Shown: positions 20,381 through 32,300 of the stretch, in pieces
How positions within the stretch are numbered: the first letter of the stretch is position 1
Layout: each line of letters opens with the position of its first letter
Notes under the pieces: generated by a model
Seen by the model: the letters and a program-made list of their open reading frames with translations, nothing else
What the model was told of the DNA's origin: nothing
Databases searched by the model: none
Source of the DNA: Pochonia chlamydosporia 170
Lineage: Eukaryota; Ascomycota; Sordariomycetes; Hypocreales; Clavicipitaceae
Assembly: GCF_001653235.2 (NCBI RefSeq)
Contig: NC_035796.1
Coordinates: forward strand, 248,001-312,000
Length of the DNA: 64,000 nucleotides
Reading direction: 5' to 3'
Program-made: the position numbers and the translations under genes

Positions 20381-23300
20381 TGTTCTGGGAGGGAGTCGAG
20401 ATAATGTCAACGCCTGACGGGGGCATGCTTGCACACCCAGAACTGGGCTGGTGGTACTCCGTACGCTCTGCAGGCTGAAGAAGCTCTGGTAGGAATGGAG
20501 CCTGCAACAGGGGTCAAAAGGACCACGCAGAGTGCAAAGTCGCAAGTTGCGGTAATGCGAGTCGGGCTCCAGGGGACCACTCCCCTGGGACTAGGGGGGT
20601 CTGAATATTCAGGGCCTCAAAAAAGTCGTCACACAGTAGCGCAGTGTCCGGCTTCCCGGTATTAACTAGAAGCCTGGGGAAGCGTGGTTCTCAGTGTTCC
20701 AGCCGAGGGTCGCGCGTTCGGCGGATTCTGATACGTAACGAGGGTCTGTTGCGGGTTGCTGCAGGATCCACCTGAACAGGACAAGAACAAACAGGACCAG
20801 ACCCCAAGAATGGCAGGTCGCCTCTCCCAAGGACAGCTAATCAAATTCGTTTGGTTTTCGGTGTTCGTCGCGAATCGTAGCGGCGGGTGGTTACGTGACG
20901 GCAGATTACCCGGTCTGGAGGACGATAAGGTCGATTCTGGAAAACGTCTGGTGCCTTGCAGCGGCGGCGGCAGCGGATGTGCGCCAAAGAGAAAGAAAAC
21001 AAAGAGGTGAAGTGTATAACTCGACGACCAAGGTCAAGAAAGATCGAAAAGAAGGTTAAGTTCGCGAAGCGACGAGGACAATACAAAATGGGTGGATATG
21101 TCAGTCCAAGAAACAGAGATAGGCAGAATCGAGTCTCTGTTTGCCCGTCGTGTGCTGGGCGAATACCTGTGCCAAATCGGAATGACACTGGAGTATGACT
21201 GACTGCGCAGTTGAGGGAATGATTACGGTTTGGGGGGTGGCTTTTGGCTGTTTTGGTTTATCGGTACCGTTCGATCCGACATCCGTTATCAGCGAATCAC
21301 CACTGCGTATTGCTGGTGGGCGGAGGAGCCGATAGACGATAACTCTCGAATGAGGCAGACCAGCCCAGCCAAAAGGCAAAAAGGAACGATCAAAGGGTAG
21401 CCCAAGCCTCAAGGGTCCCAGTGCTCTACTAGTCAAGCAAATAATTGACCAGTTGACCAGCTGAATGTGGTGAGCCGCGACTCGGGGGCTGAAACAACCT
21501 GCAGTCTGCAGAAGCAATCAACAAGCCAGCAGAGAGGGCCCAGCTGGGGTCAGAAAACGGGAAACGATCCTCACACGACACTCGGTGAGTAACAGCTGTT
21601 GGTATGTCGACACAATTGAGATGTTGATCTGCGATGCACCACGAACGGCAACATGCGGCACGAGGAGAGAAGCAGGCGGATGATGATATAGACATATTCG
21701 GCGAAGAGACAAAAGAGGGGAAGCCGAACTTGATTTGAGGGGATCCAAAAGCGTTGCTCGTCATGACCATCTCAGCCGATTGATTCGTAGCCACAGGACT
21801 CCAGATAACATCAAGACCTGGTCCCAGTCGCAGTCCCAAGCAAAAATGATGGCGTCGCCTCGTCATGGATGCAACCAGTTGGCTTTTGCCAGGCAAACCT
21901 GGGCACCGGAGGACTGTCCTGCTGCCACGCCAAACTCCAGCCAACGGCGTCATTCTTGGAGGGAAGGCCCCACGCAGGTCCTCTCAGCAGTCCTTCCTCA
22001 ATTTGGTCTGGCCAGCATTTCGGCCCAGGCTGCTACGAAGGGAAGAAACTACCAAATGTTTTGGAGGCAGGGCACACGAAAGACAACAGGTACCTACCGC
22101 TCGTGCGGCATTCGGGCCAAGTGAAGGTACCCAACGCGGCATGTTGGCACCCGACCCTCAACGGCACCTTCCAACCAGACCAGACCAGACCAGACCTTCC
22201 ATGATTCGAAAAGTCCACAGATGCAGGAGTCCATCACGGCGGCTGGCGTGTCTTATTTCCATTCAACAAGGCTGTCATATCTCATCCCGGATATTATATC
22301 CCCAACCCTATCATGCCACTCACCATTCAACACGAATACCTGCAGGTTCCGCATGCCTGATGAAATTTCCAACGCCAGTAGACCATTCTCGGCGATAACA
22401 AAGGAGCAGCACTATCGGGACAAATCGACTTATCACGTTTTGGGCGCCGAGCGCCGCCGACGCTTCCGACACACATGGGGACCTTACCGTAATGAAAGCG
22501 AGTCACCCAACCAGGACACCAGAGGGAGGGTGATGGGGATTCTCCAATGAATGAGCCCTTTGGTTGTTTCAACATCCACCTCAATAGAATCTGCCTCCTT
22601 GTTGGCTACAAACCGTTCAGGTGGGCAAGCAAACACCAACGACCCCCACCCTCCTTGATGCTGACGGGTTCGTCAAAAGGTGCCTGGTATGTTGTCCTGT
22701 CACTCGGACATGCGAAAGTCGAAACTAGTTTTGAGGGTAATACTGCACAGCGGGATGTACTGTGTCATGTTCAGTACGACGTAAGGGGTCAGCCAAAAGA
22801 ATCATTCTCCTCGGCTTCGCCAAGCCCTTCCGTGTTACGTGCGACGAGCCGACGGACGGGCTCGAGCTTCAACTCTACAATTAAGATTGTCGGTTCAGGG
22901 TCGAGAAGCGTCTTGGAAGACGGGACAACCCCTGCTGTCGTGTGACCAACACTCGCTGCCATGAAAAGCGAAAGATAGTCAAGAATAGGGTGGGCAGTTC
23001 AACCCACTTTAGAGCGCCCATTCATTTTCATTGAAATCAAACCGAGAAAGAGCTCCAGGACCTCGACGAGCCGGAAGCTCTCCCCTAGTGCGGCTGCGAG
23101 CGAAATGATGCGGCACAGCACTCAGTGAATAAGACTCTGCTGCACATCCTTCTCCCTGATATTGCAATTTGGCTTTGGTGCTAAGGTCTGGTTGAAATCA
23201 AAAGTAACTCGGCAAGCGTAAACAGCAACTCTTCGCCAGGTTGGATCAAAACTGTCACGATTCCCACAAATATTCAGGCCATCCGTGCATTCGCCGTTGC

Positions 23301-25151
23301 GAAGCTCATTCGTCACCGAGTATTCATCGAACAATGCAATACATAGCCAATCTACTCAGCCAGTGGAAACTCAAGCTTGGAGGTATCACGATGGTTACCA
23401 TTGCCGTTCCAGGAGACGGCTGACGTCTGCAAAGCATTAGGAGTCAAAACCTTGAAGGCAGTGATCATCACTCTTAGCTTGAACTGGTCGTTACGCCAGA
23501 ACCTCCCGCCAGCCCGGGCCGCTGAGTTGGTCAGCCAAGCAGTCTTTCCAAGGACATTTGGACCCTGCAGTGTGCGCCGCTTGGTGGAGCGCCTCCAGGT
23601 TTCCCCCGCATTTGGGTGGGTATGACGGCATGCTGCAGGCGCCTCCAGACAGCAAATGGGCCGTCAGTGATAAGGATCATCTGCGTGAGCTATGTCGCTT
23701 CAGAAGACACAGACGAGATTGTCGAATCACCGCAACCAAGGCAGAAGCAAGATTGGCAACAAATGGACAGCCTGCATAACCCACGCAACAATGGGAACTC
23801 CGCGGCTGTCGCAGGCGACGGGCATCGTGTTGAGAGAGTCAGCGAGGGAAGCGATCGATCGAGAGTACAGACGATCGAGTCAAGCCGTGACCGATGGTTC
23901 ATTGACGTACCTTGCAAAAGTCCATCAAGATCCTTGCAGAGACTCTGATTCGGCTGATTCCCAACGCTGCTAGGGGCGATCAGACGTCGACACGAGCACG
24001 ATTCTTTCTGTATCGCCTATGTGATGAAGTTGCAGAAACCCCTCAACTTCGCAGTAAATCTTTATGGTCCATTCAGTACGTAAGGAAATGGCACTTCCCA
24101 TTTCCTTATCTCGCATCGATGTTGTTATCGTACAGTGATGTTAGTGTGGTTGCATTGGGCTCTCGCCTGTCGCGCAGGAACAGTGCATGGACAGGTAGTC
24201 ACCTAATAAGCATTAGCAATGTCTCGCATTCCGAGACAGAGAATTGACACTCAGATTTAGAGCCTTCTGCGTAAGGCAGAGAGAAAACAATAGGAGGTCG
24301 TCGAGTGGCCGAACTGGATCCGCACTGCTGGCCAAACGAACATACTACGATATTGGAATGCGTTGGGGGCGGGCCATTTGGTGACGGCATCATAGGGCCA
24401 ATGGGCTGCTGCCCAACTCATTTCAAATCAAAGGAGTCCAAGATCAATGCTTGGAACCATTTGGCAGGTCTCATCCTTAGCCGTCTTGGCACTCTGTCCC
24501 ACCAGAATGGCCAGTGTTCGACCAGGCAACACGATTGATGAGGACGGCCCAAGCTGGGTGTCAGCTGATAACAACACCTACAAGGGCCGAGACATGATCT
24601 GGAATTTGACAATGCTACTGCAACGAATTGCTCGCAGCTTCCAGGCCTGTGTTTCTGATGGTAACCTTAAACGGACAAAGTGAATGTTGGTCGCAGTGTT
24701 CCAAGCTAACAGGTGCCCAAGCAGCCTTTACCCTGTGCAACCACAACATCCCTAATCCATTTTTGGCGGAGTGGTAGGCTTCTGCCTGAGCTTAATGGCT
24801 TTGGGTGTGCCTAACAATTTATAACTCTACATTCGAAGTCCGTTCCGTTTCGCCATTGGATTGCCTTCCTTGCTCGGTTACTACCAAAACGGTCCATTAA
24901 ACCGAAAAGTTTAAAGTGTTGCTTTCCCATTCGAGTTATTTTCGGTTTTCTCAGCATATCGAGTAGCCAAAGGGACGATGATGGACCCCGAGATGCACCA
25001 ATGGTCTGGGTGGCTTGAAGCCCAATGTTGAGATGCAGTAATTACGGCAGGATGTTGATATATTGGTGCCATAGTTGGTGTGACATAAAACCAGAACGGA
25101 CTACCGAAAATGTTTATTGGTGGCATATAACCATATAAGCATGATCAGGTC
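20381..25151. other. 4.6-kb gene-free region
   Basis: This lies upstream of the hypothetical gene at 18695-20380 and downstream of the F-box-like gene; both are on the minus strand. Many overlapping frames of 60-177 codons exist on both strands, but none has a domain, signal peptide or plausible splice partner. A (CCAGA)n tract lies at 22175-22196. It may hold a long promoter, a long 5' leader or noncoding RNA. Confidence 0.5.
22175..22196. repeat. short CCAGA tandem repeat
   Basis: Four perfect head-to-tail copies of CCAGA lie within a gene-free stretch. The same unit occurs singly in other intergenic regions of the window. Confidence 0.8.
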
Positions 25152-26543
25152 TCAGCCATATTCTAAGCGCTGTCTCGTTCTATATGCCACTGTAAACGGA
25201 CTTCCAATAAACCACGGACACGACACGAAAAACGGAATCGGCAGCTTGATTGTATCTTGATCCCGTTGTAACCTCTCGCTGCCGCCGCTAATACTTGCCA
25301 GATGCGCTTCAAGCACATCAGTTATAGCTGGATAACGATCAACATCGACATCAAAGTGAACCATCTCATTGCCACCATGGCCCTCTCTTGGCTCGTAGAG
25401 AGTGTCCAGCAGCAATGCCTTCATGTCAGCCTCATCGCTCCCGCAGTACTCAATTATCGGAGCAAACCTCCCCTGGCATAATTGAATAGTCTGCAGAGAC
25501 AAGCGCTCCGGCCTTGTCCGTGTGATAAGATCAAGCAAGTCATCTCCTCTGGCCGATAGTCCACGGAGCGTGCAACCAGTCAACCTGGGCAGCTTGTCCA
25601 GCTCTACGACATGTTGCAGGATCCTCTCGGAGCGAAACTCGGTGAGCACATTTAGTTTCTTGTTGTACATGTGAAAATAGTGCAGATTGAGATGCTCAAG
25701 CCGTGGGCACAGCTCAATGAGTTTGGCGATGCCGACGAAATTTTCCTCCTCGGCAGCTTGAGCGTGGTAATCTGTCGTCGTATCCTCGCTGTCGCTACTA
25801 TCAACCTCAAAGGTAACGGCTCTGCCGCGACTATCTTCCGCGACGTGAAAGACCCTGTCGCAGATGCTGAGCGACAGAGACTTGAGGGGCTTGACTGATT
25901 CTGCAAGGCCAGGGCCATACTTCGTGCCGATGTGATCGCACGGTATGCTGCACCGATGCATGTCTGCTTCGTTGAAGGCGTTGATGTTCTCAACGCGCAA
26001 CTCACTCGCCGCCAGGGCTCGCAACATCAACTTCCACGTCTCAGCTGCGCAAGACCACACATTCTTCGGTATGGTAATACCCCTCGGCGCGATGAGAACC
26101 TTCACTCTGTCAGGAGTGTCGTTCACTTCCACTGGCAGCAGTCTAGTGCCGTCACTGCAAGCGACGGCCATCCTAAGCGTGAGTGACTCAAGGCGACCGT
26201 TTGTGCTGCGCTTGGCGATCTCATTGAATGCTTCTACGAGCAGATGACTCTCTCCCACTGGTTGGCGAAGCGGCTCATTTTTCTTCGGCACCAAGCCAAC
26301 TAGATACAGGTGCTTGACGCGAGGTACCTTGCCCAGACTCGAAAGGGCAGTGGTAAAGGCTCGCAACGCATCGTTCGTAAGGTCAACGTATTTTGACAGG
26401 CATGTACGGTGAAGGCGCCCTTGTGACGCTTTCGTAGATATCTCCTTGCCTGTGAGTCGCAGGGTCTGGATGTCTTTCCAGTCTAGGAGTTTGACGACTT
26501 CTTCGATGACCTCGCTTGGACAGGTCTCCAGTGTGTGACCCAT
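25152..26543 (-). CDS. F-box-like protein
   Basis: An intronless frame of 463 residues. The N-terminus (TCPSEVIEEVVKLLDWKDIQ then LRLTGKEISTKAS) has the Pro-x-Glu-Val/Ile, Leu and Leu pattern of an F-box, about residues 7-50. F-box proteins of this kind recruit targets to SCF ubiquitin ligases through Skp1. The rest has scattered leucine-rich stretches (LIELCPRLEHLNLHYFHMYN, LKSLSLSICDRVFHV) like degenerate leucine-rich repeats, but no named domain. Large families of such F-box proteins occur in filamentous fungi, and no substrate is predictable. SCF ligases are also the targets of CSN5 activity, but the two genes are 23 kb apart and not linked functionally by position. Confidence 0.8.
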   Translation of the reverse strand: MGHTLETCPSEVIEEVVKLLDWKDIQTLRLTGKEISTKASQGRLHRTCLSKYVDLTNDALRAFTTALSSLGKVPRVKHLYLVGLVPKKNEPLRQPVGESHLLVEAFNEIAKRSTNGRLESLTLRMAVACSDGTRLLPVEVNDTPDRVKVLIAPRGITIPKNVWSCAAETWKLMLRALAASELRVENINAFNEADMHRCSIPCDHIGTKYGPGLAESVKPLKSLSLSICDRVFHVAEDSRGRAVTFEVDSSDSEDTTTDYHAQAAEEENFVGIAKLIELCPRLEHLNLHYFHMYNKKLNVLTEFRSERILQHVVELDKLPRLTGCTLRGLSARGDDLLDLITRTRPERLSLQTIQLCQGRFAPIIEYCGSDEADMKALLLDTLYEPREGHGGNEMVHFDVDVDRYPAITDVLEAHLASISGGSERLQRDQDTIKLPIPFFVSCPWFIGSPFTVAYRTRQRLEYG

Positions 26544-27469
26544 GGCACAGCACAGTGAGTCAAGCTGTGATCGATGTTAGTTAAAACAGAAATAGCAGCC
26601 GTTTAAAGAGAATATGCCTTTATCACCTTTCAAAGACAGTCAGATCTGTCACCATTTGACGATAGTGGGCATGCACGCCGTGAAAATAGGTGCATGTATG
26701 TCTGCCAGCCAGGATCGTTGGATGTCAGGTTGAACATTCACACAAGAGGTGGTTCATTGGGGAAGAAGGATGGAAATGAGTCGGCCTCGTAATGATGCTA
26801 GCGGTAAGTGAGAACTGAAAATGCCTCTTTTGAGGTGACGGTAGATGGTGACGCCTTTGCGAACCAACAGGTGATTTTAGAGTATTGGCGTAAGTATGCA
26901 AGGTCAACATTGCGGAAGTGCTTGAATGTAGCCGAGTTTGGAACTTGCCCTTGATTGACATTAGGCTAAGTACCTAGTATTCGCGATGTTGGCACATGCA
27001 TTCACTCACTCGCAATGCAGCCTTCAACTCACTTACAGCAGACTGCACCATAAATTGATGCCATGTCTGCTGTCAAAGTTAAATTCTGGTCCTGGTTTGC
27101 CAGGAAGAATTAATTAAGTTGCCATTAGTTTAACCCCCGGCGAGAAATCGCCGTGCAAAACTACAGCAGAACATTGATATGGGAAGCTTCAATGTTACAC
27201 CAAAATACCATACAGGGAGCACCTCTTACATGTGAACTTGACAGCATCTCAGTAATATCCAACAACAGACCTCCATTTAATTCAAATCTGACTTATCAAT
27301 CTAGAACTGTCTAAGCCGCATGATTAAGCGTCTGGTCTGGTTTACCCGCAACCCCAGCATAACATGCCATCACATCCACACCATCAACACCATCAACAAG
27401 CATCACCATAATACAACCTCCATCACTCACCTCCCTCACCAATCCTCAACTCAACTCACCCATTTCACC
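26544..27469. other. intergenic, nothing recognised
   Basis: This holds the 5' flank of the F-box-like gene and the 3' flank of the squalene-synthase-like gene. The right part is strongly C/A-biased on the plus strand. No gene is seen. Confidence 0.5.
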
Positions 27470-28798
27470 TCATCGTCCCCATCCCATCAACCAAGCAACC
27501 CCCAAAACCACCAAAACAACCACCACCCTCTTCACCCTCCTCACCCCATCCCCATCCTCATCACCATCTCCCTCTTCCAAAGAATCAAGCACATCCTCAA
27601 TCTAAACAGTCAGCCATTACAGTCCATCAAAACTGAACGTACATGTAAACATACCTCACAACAAACATCCCTAATCGCCCCAAAGTTCGCATCCCCAACC
27701 CCATTCCTCCCCTTAATCCTACCAACATACATCCCACAAATCCCCCAGACTCTCCCCTCCGCACACGACACCAAAACCTCCATAACCTGGCCCCTACTGA
27801 TCCTGACACTCTCCTCAAATACACTCCCATTCCGGAAACATGCCTCCAGCGTCGCGAGTGCCATACACTGCGCTACAGCACAAAACATGAAGACACTCTT
27901 CTCCTGTATCTTGGATAAATATACCATACAATGAGGCACGTGGCGCAGTGCATTGAGAATCATTTCCGAACTACACATGACCGCCTGTTCACGATTCTCC
28001 ATCAGAAACAAATCGTCAAAGTTGTCCACGTACTTGCCCCAAATTTGCTGCGGCCAAAAGTGTCGACCTTCCAGATAATCCTCGTGCACGTCCCGAATAA
28101 TGTTGTTCTTCTGGAGCATCAAGCCCATCGACCGGTACAACTCCTCATTCCTCAGGGTTTCCGCCGCAAACCCCGTCTCAATGAACAGTTGTGTTAGTCC
28201 CTGCCCTACTATCCCCGCCACATACCAACAATAATGATCATACTCCTCAACCGTGCAAATCTCCCTACCAACAACATAGTCAGCCATACCACCGCCCATC
28301 AGACGAGTAATATCCCTTATAATGCCTTGATAAACCCCCTTCAACTTCCTAAATTCACCCGTCACAACATCAAAATGGACCAGCACCTCACGATCCTTCT
28401 CCTCCGCCCGATTACCCGCAAACGTCCAATCTTCATCCAAATGCGCACTAAATCCCCTAAGAAGAGATTCCTTGACGTCATCCGGGATAGACGGATCATC
28501 CTCAATGGTATCCAGACCACGAAGAACGAGGTAGAATATACATATCGGGAGGCGCAGCTCAGGATGTAACTGGTTGATAACGAGGGCGAACGACCGGCTC
28601 GAATGGTCTAGGAACTTGAAGCATGTTTTTGCTGTTTCCGTTTCGGGGGCTTTGTTTGAGGGCTTGTGGAATAGGTGCCTTGTTCGTGTAAGTACATTGA
28701 TTAGCAGTGTTAAGAGAAGGATGGACAGACCATTGCATCAAGAGGCCTAGGTAATATGGGTGGGATGCAAAATATGCTGCTTTGGCGAGGAGGGCCAT
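27470..28798 (-). CDS. squalene-synthase-like protein, divergent ERG9 paralogue
   Basis: Three exons, 28731-28798, 27655-28678 and 27470-27601, give 407 residues. The family joins two farnesyl diphosphates to squalene at the ER membrane. Both aspartate-rich regions are recognisable: DTIEDD at 79-84 and NIIRDVHED at 215-223, followed by the FWPQQIWGKY block. The second intron begins GTATGT after the frame's last conserved codon. The last exon adds an acidic linker and a hydrophobic end (VVVVLVVLGVAWLMGWGR), the expected C-terminal ER anchor. Several normally constant positions differ: YCWYVAG for YCHYVAG, RDVHED for RDYxED, and FCAVAQ for FCAIPQ. The protein is also shorter than fungal ERG9 as I recall it (about 450-470). 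It may be a second copy with a special role, for example in a triterpene pathway or inhibitor resistance, or a weak enzyme. Confidence 0.85.
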
Positions 28799-29398
28799 TT
28801 TAGTGATGTGAATGTGGTGTTTCAATACAGGCTTAAATCACAGAATGTTGAGAACAGAAGACTTTAGAAACATACCAGGACACGCAATATATAAAAAATA
28901 ATAAGTACGCTCTTACCCCTTGTGCAGTTTGATTAATCTTGCCAGAGTGCGTATTTCCACATCGGGATCCGTGAGAATGGCCTCAAAGCCATGTGGATGC
29001 CGAAAGAATAGCGGGTTTCGGAATCCACATCTACCAAACTCCGTATATTAAATGAAGACTGCAACTTAGTTACGCTATTTCCAGGTAAAAAGTTACTCTT
29101 CATTAAGAAATGGCAACCTATGTCCGTGTATCTGAGAGTGGACCGGGTGTTAAACCTCATCACATACAATACACACATCACATCACAGCAACACAACACA
29201 GCACGAAGACAACAAAAAAGAGCCTCGCTCAATAACTAAATACCTATCCACCCATCATGCATACAATGCATACATCCATCCCCAAAAGCACAAAAGCCGC
29301 CCTTTTCACTGGCTTCCAGTTAAGCCGTCAAAACAACGCCTTGCTCAAAAAACAAATAATTATATATGTATAGTAAACCAAAACGATCACGTCCCTTG
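28799..29398. other. intergenic, nothing recognised
   Basis: This 600-nt spacer holds the squalene-synthase-like 5' flank and the 3' flank of the giant gene. No further feature is seen. Confidence 0.5.
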
Positions 29399-32300
29399 TC
29401 AACCCGTTTTGGTCCGCCCCTGTGCCCAGCTTAACCGCTTTCCGCGCGGCGTCTTCCCATCTTTTGTACTTTCATCATCGCCAGCCACATCGTTACTTTC
29501 GTCTTGTAAGCCACTGCTTTCACGCTTCCTGCCTGTGAAGGCACTGAGTCTGTCTCTAAGAGTGGTTGCGCCGCTTCTTCGGCGGTCTCCTGATTCAATA
29601 CTTCCTGCGCTGGTGGACGGCCGGCTGTCTGCTCCGCCAATGTTCCGGAGGGCACGCCGGTGGTTGGAGTTGGTGAACCCGCCACTGGAGGACGGCCGAA
29701 GCAAGTCAATGCCGAGGCCTGCTTCGTTGCGTCCTTCGACTGGCGTTGGGGGAGTCGTCATGGCGAGGAAACTAGGCGCGCTGGGACCGGTATGTGACGA
29801 GCCGCCCGTCCGGTACGATCGCCCGCTGGCCACACTGCTGCTCCGGCTGGCGGATCGGGGCGCGGGTATGCTGCTATGCGTGCTGCCACGGGTGGAACGC
29901 GGCGGAGAGCGAGAGTAGTCGATTGGTGAGGTGCCATAGAAACTAGACGAGTCGTCGCTATCGTTGATGCTCGCCGCGTAATGTTGGGATGAATTCGATG
30001 GCGTGATCAGAACGGAGCTATTCGCCAATTCTCGTAGCTTGCTACGCTGCTCGGCGTTGGGTCGGTGTTTGGAGAACTTGTTCCCAATAATGGCTCCAGT
30101 GTGTGAAATTAATGCCTTTACCACAGCCTTCTTGAGCGCAAGCGCCAGGTCCAGGTTGGACCATGTCTTGTTTTGCCACTCAATCGTCGGGAGTCGGAAG
30201 ACAAAGTCATGCACGTCTTCGAAATTGCGCTGATCCTTGCCCTTGTAGCTCAGACAAAGCACCACAGACGGCATCCGAATGTATGCAAATGTCATGTAGT
30301 TGCTCGCTCGGTTAATCATCTTAGTGAGGTCATCCGATTGCTGCTTGTCTTCTGCCTGTGTCTTTCCGCCTCGCCAACGGGACCCCTTCTTGGTTTCCGT
30401 AGAGTCTTTGCTGTCCTTTGACGAGAATCCCGTAGACGATCGCACAATGACGCCAGGTCGGGGAGTGCCAGCGCCTCGAAGTGATTCGTGGGACGCTTTC
30501 TTGGAGAGCATCGTCTTCCCCGTGTGGCCAGAGCGGAACAGTCGGAATGCGTGACCACCTCCCTCGGAGCTGTTGACACTGAGCGTCTTCTTCGGACTGC
30601 CATCTTGGCCGTTGTTCGAGGTCAGTGTAGGCCGCAGGCGAAGTTCCAATGATCCTGCCCGCGTCGTGAATCCAGACGAGTCCTTGTCTAATGCTGGTGT
30701 CGCTAAGCGACTAGTTGAACTGTTCACAGAATCAACATCTTCGTCATCTAGGCTCGGAGCTTGGTGCTTGACCATGAGGGGTGAATCGTCCTTTGCCCCC
30801 TTGTCTCCATCCATGCCAGGGAAGATGTACTCAAACAGCCGCTTGCCAGCCTCTCGCTCTAGCTGCACCTTCATGGGCACGAGATTGACTTCGAACCGAT
30901 CCATGACCGGGATTCCTGCAATTGCTTCCAGCATGTGCCAGTAAACGCGAATCATGTCTTGGTCGCCCGTGTTTGGCATGGCATTCTTGTCGTGCTCGCT
31001 ATATGGCGCAATGATCTCGGGATACGTAGCGTCTTGCAGTAAATTGAGGCCCAGGACCTTGCCAACGCGAATCAAGTTTATGTGAGAGCCATCAGAGTTA
31101 TCAGTGCGGTCGTACTCGACGTCCTTGAGCTGCAGCTCAACAAGTGGCTCGGTCGAGTCCTGGATGAGATGCCACACGATATCTCGCGCCGAGATGCTCC
31201 ACTTCAGCAACGCACTCGTGTCACTGTCGATTTCAAACTTGCGCTGCGACGTGGTAATGGCCTTCATCATGAAGAAAAGTTCGTCCTCGCAGGCGGCCAA
31301 ATCTCGCTCCAGTGCCAGTCTGTCCTCCCACCCCTTTTTGTCCAGATACTTGGAGTAGACCTGGAAATGACCCTTAATGTCCTCCAGTTGTCTGATGCGT
31401 TCCTGAAGTTTCTGGACCATTTGCGGTGTTCCACTCAGGTCACTAAAGTCCGATGCAAGCATAATTTTCTCCAGTCGCTCGCTGCGAGTTTTCTCCAGCG
31501 GTTCGCTGTACATCAAAAGATCCAGGACAATAACGTACATGGCGTAGTACTGAGAACTGTTGCAAAGAGCTCTCGCTTGTGGGAATTCGACCCACAGATT
31601 GTCAGAGCGGCATTCGACATTTTCGCTGGAAGCAACATTCTCTCCATCATCCTCGTTGACTTCGTCATTGTACTTCAAGCGCAAGTTGTTGTACTTGTCA
31701 TAACGGAGCATGGCTGATGTCTTTTGAACCACTCGCTTGAACCCGAATGGGTCGGCTTGAAAGTTGAACATGACCTCCATGGGAACCCACGGCGGCCAAG
31801 CAGACCCATTTGGCGTACCATATTTGCTGCCCGCATACATGGAAACCAGACTCGTGAGAAACCATTTCTGGTGGGTAACAAAGAACTGTGTGCTGTCCAT
31901 GTTGACGAGGAAACGGCGCTGGACCAGACCGCTGACGGAATCAGAGATTCGTTCCTTGTCCATGACCTCGAGAACCTTGAGCTCCATACCCTTGGCAGTG
32001 ACAAGAACGACGTGCTTCTTATTCTTCTCGCTCTGAAGTTGAATCTGCGGTGCTATCAATCGAACATGGTAGCTGCTCTGCGGGCTGAATTCCTTGGCAA
32101 TGCCGCTTTCCAGGTCCTCAATCGTACCGCAATTCACGTCACCATTAATGTCAAAGCTAGTGTTGGTGAAACGTTTACCGTCTCCAAGGATGCTCTTTAT
32201 GCGATCCTCGAGGTCGGTGCCGCTATCCTTTTCGGGCACACTAGGATTTGGCGACGATGTACTGCCAGTCGTCGTTGACGGCGCGGCACCGTTCTTAGTG

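Noticed and set aside
21865..22398. 177-codon plus-strand frame in the long gene-free region
   Set aside because: It overlaps similarly long frames in other phases, has no domain or signal peptide and runs through a CCAGA repeat.
24290..24330. tRNA-like sequence GTCGAGTGGCCGAACTGG
   Set aside because: It resembles a D-arm, but no acceptor stem or T-arm pairs around it.
31082..31717. 211-codon plus-strand frame
   Set aside because: Lies opposite the FMP27-type coding frame, as do 34826-35467 and 37728-38345; all are shadows.
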